From: a bacterium
Lineage (GTDB): Bacteria; Planctomycetota; J058; JAJDCP01
Assembly: GCA_030428695.1 (NCBI GenBank)
Contig: JAUIEM010000030.1
Coordinates: 1 to 38,344 of the forward strand
Direction: 5' to 3'
DNA length: 38,344 nucleotides
In this document: in pieces, positions 1 through 6,920 of the stretch
Position numbering within the stretch: position 1 is the first letter of the stretch
Layout: each line of letters starts with the position of its first letter
Position numbers and translations under genes: made by a program
Notes under the pieces: generated by a model
The model's input: the letters and a program-made list of their open reading frames with translations, nothing else
The model's database searches: none
What the model was told of the DNA's origin: nothing

Positions 1-2182
1 AGCCGCTGGCGATCTCGACGATCGGCAGCTCGGGGACCTCGTCGAAGCCCGCGAAGCCTTCGGGATTCCTCTCGTACGCGAACTCGGTGAAGCGCCGGTC
101 GAATTTCCTCCACAAGAGCCGCGCCGTCACCGTCAGCTCCTGGCCCGCCAGCGCCGCTGGCGGCACGAGCTCGTAGTGGGCGATGTCGGCGGTGCCCGGG
201 CCGATCACGTTGGCGTACACTGCGGTCACGATGTTCTGGGCGTCGCGGCGGAAGATGCGCCGGCCCTCGCGGTCGACCATCACCGCCCGGTAGAAGTGGG
301 CGTCCGCGTCGACGTGGCCCTCGTCGAGGAAGCCGCTGTGCACCAGGGGCTCCCCGTCGGCGGCCCGCACCGTCAGCTCGAGCCAGGCCTCGTTCGAGTC
401 GTTGGTGCCGCCGGGGAAGGTGTGGCCGACGCCGAGGTTGCGGACGACGACGTCGAGCCGCACCGGCTGTCCGGCCGGAGCGTGGATGTCGGTGCCGAGC
501 AGCGGCGTCGCTTCCTCCGCCTCCGGGTCGAGGGCGGCGAAGACGTCGACCCGCAGCTTGCCGGCCTGCAGAAAGCGCGTGATCTCCGCCACGCTCGCGG
601 TGTCACCGCGCAGGAAGGGCAGGGCGTTGTTGACCGCGAGGAAGCGGTGGCTCCGCACCATCCCGTCCTTCGCCGCGACGTCGCCGCGCACCGCCGGCTC
701 GAGGGGCATGTGGCAGTCCTGGCAGTTGCGGGCCTTCTCGGGCAGGTAGAAGGTGCGCGAGGCGTTGTGGGCGACGCCGCTGTCGTGCCAGTTGTCGTAC
801 TCGTTCTGGCCGCGCAGCCAACGGTAGGAGTTCAGGGGCACGTCGAGGTTGACCTTGTGGCAGGTCGCGCAGTACTCGCTGGTGCGGAAGAAGGGCTTGA
901 GCATCTGCCGCTTGTGCACCGCGGGCCGGGCCTTGAGCGCGAGGTCGTGGAGCAGGTTCTGCAGCGCACCGGTCGCTCCCGCGAAGAGATAGGGGCTCTC
1001 CTGGGCGTCGACCTGGTTGTAGTTGCCGTTGCCGGTCACCCCGTGCAGGGCGTCGATGTTGTGGCAGGCCATGCAGGTCAGCCCCGCCTGCGCCTCGACG
1101 GTGCGCCGGTCGATCGGCTCGAGCATCGCCCCCGGGATCATCAGCGCCGGGTCGTGGCAGCTCGAGCACCACTGCGAGCGCAGCAGGGGCAGCTTGTCCG
1201 GCGGCAGCCCGTGCGCGTTGAGGGAGGCGAGGATCGGCCCGTTCTCGCGCGTCGCCTCCTCGCGCATGAGGTCGATGCTCGCCTCGTAGAAGGGGTTGTT
1301 GAAGCTCGAGAAGCGGTGCGCCGAGACCTCCCACTGGGCGACGATGTCCTGATGGCAGCGCGCGCAGCCCTGGGCGCCGATCGGCTCGCTGACCACGAAG
1401 CCGTGCTCCTCGAAGTCCTTCGTGGGCAGCTCCTTCCCCGTGTGCTCCTGCAGCAGCAGCCGGGTGGGCAGGAAGCCCCCGGTAGTCGTCGTCGCCGCCG
1501 CCGGAAAGAAGGGGCTGCCGACGGGGATATCCGCCGCCCCGACGAACGGCCCGTCGGTGGGCGGCGGTTCCAGCCGCGAGGCGAGGGAGCCCGGCAGCGC
1601 GGCCCCCGTCGTCGGCATACCGGCCGTCTCCGGCGTCAGCTGCGGCCCGCGCGGGAGCAGAAAGTGCACCCCGACCAGCAGCGCCGCGATCGCGCCGACG
1701 GCGAGGCCGAAGCGGCGGAAGGCGCCGGGCGCGGGCCGCTTGTAGGCCCACAGCCGGTGCAGCACATAGCTGACGGGCAACAGCACCGCGAGCCCGACGT
1801 GCGTCCACCACGCCCAGGCGTTGGCGCGCGAAGCGGCGGCGGTCAAGATCAGCGCGCCTGTCGCGACCAGCGCGAGCAGCGCGACGAAGGCGACCAGGCC
1901 GCTGTACACCGTGCTCGGGCGGCGGCGCTTCATCACCGGCCCGAGATGGACGACCACGAAGACGGTCGCGATGACGACCAGCGTGACGCCGAGTCCGGTG
2001 TGGCCGAGCACCATCCACTGGTAGAACACGGGCAGCGACGTGTCGCTGACCGAGAACAGCGCGCTGCCGGATGCCTCGGCGGCGCGATTGAGCAGCAGGT
2101 AGACGGTGTTCGCGAAGAGCAGCACCGCGAAGACCGTCGCGGCCCCGAGCACCCAGCGGCCGGTCGTCTGTTTTCTCGCCAT
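1..2182 (-). CDS. Membrane-anchored pentahaem c-type cytochrome (3' end outside window)
   Basis: Starts at ATG 2182, with GGAGG about 8 bases upstream, and stays open to the window edge, so the C-terminus is missing. Residues about 1-180 hold about five hydrophobic segments with histidines in or near them (GHTG, VVHLGP, WTHVGL, VLHRLW), resembling a b-type cytochrome anchor. Five CxxCH motifs follow: CARCH, CSSCH, CMACH, CATCH and CQDCH. Extra histidines such as SAHRF and RSHRF could serve as distal ligands. The tail (VVRNLGVGHTFPGG onward) looks like a beta-rich domain. Known for such proteins: covalent haem attachment outside the cytoplasmic membrane and electron transfer between quinol and periplasmic partners. 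Substrate and partner are unknown. It lies 60 bases downstream of a DUF3592-like gene on the same strand. Confidence 0.85.
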   Translation of the reverse strand, partial: MARKQTTGRWVLGAATVFAVLLFANTVYLLLNRAAEASGSALFSVSDTSLPVFYQWMVLGHTGLGVTLVVIATVFVVVHLGPVMKRRRPSTVYSGLVAFVALLALVATGALILTAAASRANAWAWWTHVGLAVLLPVSYVLHRLWAYKRPAPGAFRRFGLAVGAIAALLVGVHFLLPRGPQLTPETAGMPTTGAALPGSLASRLEPPPTDGPFVGAADIPVGSPFFPAAATTTTGGFLPTRLLLQEHTGKELPTKDFEEHGFVVSEPIGAQGCARCHQDIVAQWEVSAHRFSSFNNPFYEASIDLMREEATRENGPILASLNAHGLPPDKLPLLRSQWCSSCHDPALMIPGAMLEPIDRRTVEAQAGLTCMACHNIDALHGVTGNGNYNQVDAQESPYLFAGATGALQNLLHDLALKARPAVHKRQMLKPFFRTSEYCATCHKVNLDVPLNSYRWLRGQNEYDNWHDSGVAHNASRTFYLPEKARNCQDCHMPLEPAVRGDVAAKDGMVRSHRFLAVNNALPFLRGDTASVAEITRFLQAGKLRVDVFAALDPEAEEATPLLGTDIHAPAGQPVRLDVVVRNLGVGHTFPGGTNDSNEAWLELTVRAADGEPLVHSGFLDEGHVDADAHFYRAVMVDREGRRIFRRDAQNIVTAVYANVIGPGTADIAHYELVPPAALAGQELTVTARLLWRKFDRRFTEFAYERNPEGFAGFDEVPELPIVEIASG

Positions 2183-2205
2183 CGGTCATTCCTCCACAGA
2201 GCGCC

Positions 2206-2235
2206 AGGCTACCCGGGCCACGCCTGTGGGGTCAA
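2206..2235 (-). promoter_or_regulatory. Possible sigma-70 promoter for the cytochrome gene
   Basis: On the minus strand, TTGACC (2235-2230) is separated by 18 bases from TAGCCT (2211-2206), just upstream of the cytochrome start. The -35 is good and the -10 weak. Read-through from the upstream DUF3592-like gene is equally possible. Confidence 0.3.
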
Positions 2236-2242
2236 CTGTCTA

Positions 2243-3406
2243 TCAGTCGCCGAGTGGCATGCCGTACAGGGGGAAGCGGACCTGGTAGAGGATGTCGTCG
2301 TTCTCCTGGCGCGGCGGCTCGCCGGCTCCCTCGCGTCCGTCGCGCCCGAGGCAGCGCAAGGTCGCGACCCAGGACCGCGAGCGGTCCCAGGTCTTCTGAT
2401 GCCGCTCGTATGCCAGCGGGTGGCCATAGGGTCCGCGCGGTTCGCGGGGGAGGAAGCGGGGGACGAGGGCGGAGAGCGTCTCCGGCAGCTTCCCCTCGGC
2501 CTCCTCGTGGCGCTCCAGGGCCTGGGCGACCTCGCGCATCGTGCAGAGGGCGGCGCGGCCCTGCTCGGCGACGACGCCGTCCCAGTCGAGGGGAGGCTGC
2601 CCCGTGTACTGGATGAGGATGAGCGCGGCGACGGCGGCGACGACCAGCACGAGCCCGATCCACGGCGAGGGGCGCACGGCGACCGCGCCGAGGACCACCC
2701 GCGCCGGCAGGGCCGTCGTCGGCTCGTCCGGCAGGTAGGCGACCTCGTAGCGAGCGCCCTCCGTGGCGACCTCCTTCTCGCCCTTGACCCCGAGGTAGGG
2801 CACGAAGGCTTCGGTCTCGTGCCCGTCCAGCATCCACACGATCCGGTAGCCCCGCCGTCCGCGCCCGACGGTGCGGGCCTCGGCGAGCACGCCGTCGCGC
2901 AGCAGCCGACGCGGCCGGCGCACGTAGCGAAGGTAGACCAGGGTCGCGAGGAAGCCGAAGAACGCGGCGAAGATCGCGCCGAAGAACACGCCGTCCCAGC
3001 CGAAGCTACGGGCCTTGCGGGTGCCGGCGAAGACCGCGTAGGAGGGCAGCAGCGGGCTGATGTCGACAGCGACCGAGTCGCCGGGGCGGTAGCCCTTGTT
3101 CGGAAAGGTCTCGCGGTAGGTCCTGCCGGCGTGGACGTAGGCGACCTCGACCTCGTAGTCCGCGGATTCGTAGGGGGCCGTCTTGGAGCGTTTGGAGAAG
3201 CTCTCCGAGAAGCTCTCGACCACGGCGATCCGGCGGATCCCGCGGCTGCCGATGTCGATCTCGAGCAGCTGCCACAGGGGGGAGAGCAGGAGGCAGCTCA
3301 GGGAGAGCAGCCCGAAGAAGCCGATCACGGCGGCGACCGTGAGGCTCCGCGTGGAGGATGGCAGGGCGCGCGGCGGCGGACGACGGAACCAATGCAGACG
3401 CAGCAT
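2243..3406 (-). CDS. DUF3592-like membrane protein
   Basis: 387 residues, ATG preceded by GAAGGAG. There are three likely membrane segments: residues about 20-45, 140-160 and 250-265. Between them are two small beta-rich modules with the DUF3592 look: a DYEVEVAYVHAGRTYRE strand pair followed by YRPGDSVAVDISP, and a second RYEVAYLPDEP copy. The C-terminal part (LPETLSALVPRFLPREP then GPYGHPLAYE) resembles the C-terminal part of type II secretion pseudopilins, though no pilin N-terminus is present. Function is unknown; the family is found in membrane proteins of many bacteria. It sits 60 bases before the multihaem cytochrome and may be co-transcribed with it. Confidence 0.75.
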   Translation of the reverse strand: MLRLHWFRRPPPRALPSSTRSLTVAAVIGFFGLLSLSCLLLSPLWQLLEIDIGSRGIRRIAVVESFSESFSKRSKTAPYESADYEVEVAYVHAGRTYRETFPNKGYRPGDSVAVDISPLLPSYAVFAGTRKARSFGWDGVFFGAIFAAFFGFLATLVYLRYVRRPRRLLRDGVLAEARTVGRGRRGYRIVWMLDGHETEAFVPYLGVKGEKEVATEGARYEVAYLPDEPTTALPARVVLGAVAVRPSPWIGLVLVVAAVAALILIQYTGQPPLDWDGVVAEQGRAALCTMREVAQALERHEEAEGKLPETLSALVPRFLPREPRGPYGHPLAYERHQKTWDRSRSWVATLRCLGRDGREGAGEPPRQENDDILYQVRFPLYGMPLGD

Positions 3407-3481
3407 CTCTTCTCCTTCGGAGGTGGGGGAAGGATGCGGAGGAAGGGGAACGAGCGCAAGGCCGCCGGTCGGAGTGCCCGG

Positions 3482-3613
3482 TCAGGCCTGGCAGCCCGAG
3501 CACAGACAGGGCCGCCGGCCGCCGAGCTCGATCCGCTCGACGTCGGTCTGGCAGCGGTGGCAGGGCAGCCCAGCCCGGGAGAAGAGCCAGGGCGGAACCC
3601 TGCGCTGACACCC
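3482..3613 (-). pseudogene. Fpg/Nei C-terminal zinc-finger remnant
   Basis: Between the stop of the carboxypeptidase gene (3627) and the next gene, the minus strand encodes LFSRAGLPCHRCQTDVER, then IELGGRRPCLCSGCQA and a stop. This is the diagnostic C-terminal zinc finger of formamidopyrimidine-DNA glycosylase/endonuclease VIII (RxGxPCxRC...GGRxxxxCxxCQ) with all four cysteines intact. The catalytic N-terminal Pro-Glu domain and helix-two-turn-helix are absent; upstream the same frame runs out of frame through the carboxypeptidase gene. It is most likely the tail of a glycosylase gene lost by deletion. A free-standing mini zinc finger is possible but has no obvious start. Confidence 0.7.
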
Positions 3614-3626
3614 CCGGACGCGGAGC

Positions 3627-5900
3627 TCAGATCCCGAAGAAGACCAGGACCGCGTCGAGGACCTGGTCGCGGTGCGCATCGATGTCGATCGACTCGAAGG
3701 GAAAGCCGAGGTTGACCACGCGGTAGCTCCCGCTGAACTGGACCGCCGCGGTGCCCCCCGTGCCTCCGACGTAGTGCAGGCAGGGCAGAGAGCCTCCGAA
3801 GCTCGACAGCCGGTCCGGGTAGGACACGAGGATGCCGCCGGGGGTGTAGAAGCCCAGCAGAGGCAGGTTCGCGAAGATCCCCCCGGAGGCAGCCTCGACG
3901 ATGTAGGTTCCCGCGTCGTCCCCGACGTAGGCGGCCATCAGCACGCCGCGGTAGAAGGCCGACTCCGGAGTGGAGGTCGTGCGGTCGAGATCCCAGGCGA
4001 TCTCGGCGCCGCTGACGAGGAGGTTCCCCTGGGAGGCGTGGAGGTAGGTCTCGATGGCCGCCTGCTCGGCGCTGTCGAAGGAATCGTCCGCGCTGGCGTC
4101 CTCGCCGGTCATCCACAGCACGACCTGGTAGTCGGACAGCGCGACGGTGCCCGCGGTGACCTCCTCGTTGGCGCAGGTGTCGAAGGAGGAGCGGGTGATG
4201 CTCTCGCCGTAGTGCACGGCGAAGGAGTGCGCCGCGCCGATCTCGTTCTCCGGGGAGGAGGGCTGGCTCTGCCAGCGGTCGTTGCCGTCGACGATCAGGA
4301 TCGCGGCGGGCGTGCCGTCCACGCGCGCCCCGTAGGTGTCGGAGACGTCGCTCTGCCCGGAGGCGTTGACCGCGCGGACCCGGAAGTACCGCACGCTCGG
4401 CGCGCTCAGCCCGGTGAACGTCGCGCTCGTCGCGGTGGTGTAGAGGCGCTGGGCCGGATCGAACAGCGCGCCATCGTTGGACATCTCGACGAAGTAGCCG
4501 TCCGCTCCGCTGATCGCGCTCCAGCGCAGCTCGATCGAGCTCCCGGAGCCGGTGACCGCGGCCAGGGTCGGGGCCTCGGGCCGGCTCCCGGCCTGGCGCA
4601 GATCCCCGGCGAAGGCGAGCACGCACTGGTCCTGGACCGCGCGCGCCGTGCCGTACTGGCCAGACGTGATGTTGTTCATCATGAACGAGAAGACGTAGCG
4701 CCGCCCGTCGTACCTGTTGACCAGGAAGCCCGACGTGCAGATCCCCGCGTTCGTCCCGGACTTGGCGAAGACCCGGCCGTCGGTGTCGGCCGCGGTCATG
4801 CGCCCGGCCAGGGTGCCGGCCACCCCGCCGATCGCCAGCGTCCGGTTCCAGGCCTCGCCGACGGGACGCGTCTGCATGATCGAGACGAGCTCGACCTGCT
4901 GGCGCGCCGTGAAGCGGTTGGAGAGGGACAGCCCGGAGCCGTCGTGGAGGGCGAAGCCGGTCGTGCTGACGCCGATCGTTCCGAGCCAGGCGATCACCTT
5001 GGCGGCGCCGACGCTGTAGCTCGACGTGCCGCCGAGCTTGTAGCCGAGGTGGCGCAGGAGGATGTCGGCCATCTCGTTGTGGCTGACGCGGTTGATCACC
5101 GAGCAGCCGATGGCCAGCGGCAGGGACTCCCACCGCTCGAGCAGGACCAGCCCGCCCGGCAGGGCCATCGAGGGGTGGTGGTAGCTGCCGCCGGCGACGC
5201 TGATCCCGCGGGCGTTCAGCGCCGCGAGGAAGTGACTCCGCACGCGTTCACGGTGGGTCGCCGGGTCGTAGCTCGCGAAGTTGTTGCCGTCGTAGCAGTA
5301 GGCCCCGTAGACCTGGAGGTCGCCCGTGACCTGGCGGAGGCCGGCGTCGTAGAGCTGGTCGACGAGGCGGTCGAGGACCCAGCGGTCGGTCGGATAGAAG
5401 TACGTCGACCAGGTGAAGTCGTGCTCGCTATGGATCACGATGTCGCCGGCGAGGACTCCGGAAGGGTCGATCGGGGACTCGCCGAAGACCCGGGTCAGGA
5501 AGCGGTAGTCCTCCCCGAGCAGGTCCATCGCGGCGGCGGTCGTGAACATCTTGGTGTTCGAGGCCGGGATCAGGGGGTTGTCGGGCTGGTTCGCGTACAC
5601 CACCGTGCCCTGGGACTCCTCGACGACCAGCGCCGACAGGGTGTGCCCGCTCAGGGTCGCGTGGGCCAGGGCCTGGTCGATGGCGACCTCGACCTGGCTC
5701 AGGCTGCTCGCGGGGATGGCCGGAGCCGCCGGCGGCGTCGGTGTCGGCGTCGGTGTCGGCGTCGGTGTCGGCGTCGGTGTGGAGGTGTTTGACCCGCTGT
5801 TCCCCGACGTCCCGCCGCCGGAGCTGCCGCCGCCTCCGGAGCCGCAGCCGATCAGGCCGAGGACGATGCACGTCGCGACGAGCGAGCGGAACGGGCGCAT
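3627..5900 (-). CDS. Lipoprotein D-Ala-D-Ala carboxypeptidase (PBP4/S13) with Fn3 and golvesin-like C-terminus
   Basis: The ATG at 5900 is chosen because GGGAGG lies 7 bases upstream; a TTG 18 bases earlier would bury that site. The product has 757 residues. Residues 1-19 are a lipoprotein signal with lipobox LIGC, then a Gly/Ser and (Thr-Pro)8 linker to about 60. The penicillin-binding domain carries SNTK (Ser114, Lys117), SHN (273-275) and KSG (380-382), the three active-site motifs of the DacB family; these enzymes trim peptidoglycan cross-links and stem peptides in the periplasm. A fibronectin type III domain spans about 443-525. The last ~220 residues (ILIVDGNDRW, YQVVLWMTGEDASADD, NLLVSGAEIAWDLD) match the golvesin/xanthan-lyase-like module seen in secreted proteins. 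It is much longer than ordinary PBP4 (about 480). Confidence 0.88.
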   Translation of the reverse strand: MRPFRSLVATCIVLGLIGCGSGGGGSSGGGTSGNSGSNTSTPTPTPTPTPTPTPTPPAAPAIPASSLSQVEVAIDQALAHATLSGHTLSALVVEESQGTVVYANQPDNPLIPASNTKMFTTAAAMDLLGEDYRFLTRVFGESPIDPSGVLAGDIVIHSEHDFTWSTYFYPTDRWVLDRLVDQLYDAGLRQVTGDLQVYGAYCYDGNNFASYDPATHRERVRSHFLAALNARGISVAGGSYHHPSMALPGGLVLLERWESLPLAIGCSVINRVSHNEMADILLRHLGYKLGGTSSYSVGAAKVIAWLGTIGVSTTGFALHDGSGLSLSNRFTARQQVELVSIMQTRPVGEAWNRTLAIGGVAGTLAGRMTAADTDGRVFAKSGTNAGICTSGFLVNRYDGRRYVFSFMMNNITSGQYGTARAVQDQCVLAFAGDLRQAGSRPEAPTLAAVTGSGSSIELRWSAISGADGYFVEMSNDGALFDPAQRLYTTATSATFTGLSAPSVRYFRVRAVNASGQSDVSDTYGARVDGTPAAILIVDGNDRWQSQPSSPENEIGAAHSFAVHYGESITRSSFDTCANEEVTAGTVALSDYQVVLWMTGEDASADDSFDSAEQAAIETYLHASQGNLLVSGAEIAWDLDRTTSTPESAFYRGVLMAAYVGDDAGTYIVEAASGGIFANLPLLGFYTPGGILVSYPDRLSSFGGSLPCLHYVGGTGGTAAVQFSGSYRVVNLGFPFESIDIDAHRDQVLDAVLVFFGI
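5737..5780. repeat. 12-bp tandem repeat encoding (Thr-Pro)n
   Basis: GTCGGTGTCGGC is repeated about 3.7 times on the plus strand; on the minus strand it encodes the Thr-Pro linker of the carboxypeptidase lipoprotein. The unit is a multiple of three, so copy changes alter linker length without breaking the frame. Confidence 0.9.
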
Positions 5901-5939
5901 GGTGGACCTCCCGGACAAAGCTGCGAACGCTGAGACGCG

Positions 5940-5970
5940 AGTATAGGGCTCCGGGGGCCCACATCGTCAA
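5940..5970 (-). promoter_or_regulatory. Sigma-70-like promoter of the carboxypeptidase gene
   Basis: On the minus strand TTGACG (5970-5965) and TATACT (5945-5940) each match five of six consensus bases. The spacer is 19 bases, longer than ideal. The -10 lies 40 bases before the chosen ATG. Confidence 0.5.
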
Positions 5971-6246
5971 AATTCCTCCCAGCCGGCGTTTTTGATGCAC
6001 CTGGCGGAGGCAGGTTCCTCAGTGGGTCGTCGAACTTCGAGTGCGAGGGAGCGCGGACACGAGACGATTGGGTCCGAAGTGAAACGCGCGCTGTGTGACC
6101 GGCTTCGCGGTGCCCCCGTCGCTGAGGGGAGGTCGCTGCGCTGCCCTTTCCCGTCCCTGCCGGTCGGGCGCCTCATCGCCCAGAGCGCGTTACGCCTCCC
6201 CGCGCGGTCGTTTCCACCCGTCACATGCGATCCCTGCCAAGCCTTG
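5971..6246. other. Non-coding stretch with no recognisable gene
   Basis: Lower third-position bias than the neighbours and no recognisable protein in any frame. An open frame on the plus strand crosses it, but its translation up to about 6246 has no protein character. It lies between the carboxypeptidase promoter and a beta-domain fragment, so it may be decayed sequence. Confidence 0.5.
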
Positions 6247-6432
6247 ATGGTCCGATTCATCCCGTCGAGCTTCTCCCTCGGGGGCGTCGGCAACAGCTTC
6301 ACGGTCCCGGGCGGCCAGCCGCTGCAGCCGAACATGCGCTACTACGTCAAGGTGATCGCCTACGGGCCGGGGGGCGCGCCGGCCAACGAGATCCTGTGGA
6401 GCGACGCGATCTGGTTCGAGACCGCGCCGTGA
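6247..6432 (+). pseudogene. Beta-sandwich (Fn3-like) C-terminal fragment
   Basis: The plus strand encodes FIPSSFSLGG, then NMRYYVKVIAYGPGG and EILWSDAIWFETAP before a stop. The hydrophobic alternation, the YYVKVIAYG strand and the closing W-F-E-T strand look like the last half of a fibronectin III or similar extracellular domain. There is no ribosome-binding site and the preceding sequence does not read as protein, so this is taken as the surviving 3' end of a surface-protein gene. A small real gene starting at ATG 6247 is less likely. Confidence 0.4.
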
Positions 6433-6497
6433 GCCGGGCGTAGCGGAGGGGGCGCCGCATCGCCTAGGATGGAGAAAACCCCGCCGAGGAACTCCCG

Positions 6498-6791
6498 ATG
6501 TCGCGCTCCCTGGTCGAGATCACCGCCGACCTGCTCGCCTCCGTCCTGGCCGCCGAGAACCGCCCAGAGGAAGACGTCGTCGCGCTCTACAAGCGGCTCT
6601 ATCAGGCCGTGCGCGAGAGCCATGAGGACGAGGCCCGGCTACGCAAGGAGCTCGACGACGTGACCCGGCCGGCCGCCGCGACCGGCGTGTCGCCCCTGCC
6701 CGGCTTCCCGCCGCTGCCGTTCCCGTTCCCCTTCCCGAACTTCTCCGCGATGACGAACTGGACGCCGGACGGCAAGCCTCCCGGCACCTGA
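6498..6791 (+). CDS. Small protein with MucR-N-terminus-like helix, unknown function
   Basis: 97 residues; ATG with GAGGA 8 bases upstream. The N-terminal 40 residues (LVEITADLLASVLAAEN, then DVVALYKRLYQAV) resemble the N-terminal oligomerisation region of MucR/Ros regulators. The zinc-finger DNA-binding half of that family is absent; instead there is a short charged helix and a Pro/Phe-rich tail (PLPFPFPFPNF). By analogy it could be an oligomerising partner without DNA binding, but this rests only on a short resemblance. It lies upstream of the acyl-CoA oxidase with a 129-base gap. Confidence 0.6.
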   Translation: MSRSLVEITADLLASVLAAENRPEEDVVALYKRLYQAVRESHEDEARLRKELDDVTRPAAATGVSPLPGFPPLPFPFPFPNFSAMTNWTPDGKPPGT

Positions 6792-6920
6792 GCCCGGACG
6801 CGGTTGAACACCGGGATAGTCCTTGGACGTCGGCGGGTGAAGTCGCATCCTGGAGAGGGGCCCGCCTCCGGGGGCAACGGTGGGCGTCCTGGTTCCACAA
6901 GCTCGCACAGGAGGATCCTC

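Noticed and set aside
603..2189. Minus-strand frame of 528 codons within the cytochrome gene
   Set aside because: Arg-rich translation in a different frame from the haem motifs; the CxxCH frame is open through the whole region.
176..3715. Very long plus-strand open frame (about 1180 codons) antisense to three genes
   Set aside because: Its translation is Arg/Val/Gly/Asp-rich with no domain; the opposite strand encodes CxxCH haem motifs, membrane helices and PBP motifs. Long antisense frames are expected at this GC content.
5737..5780. CRISPR-like short repeats
   Set aside because: Contiguous 12-mers without spacers that encode a Thr-Pro linker in a real gene.
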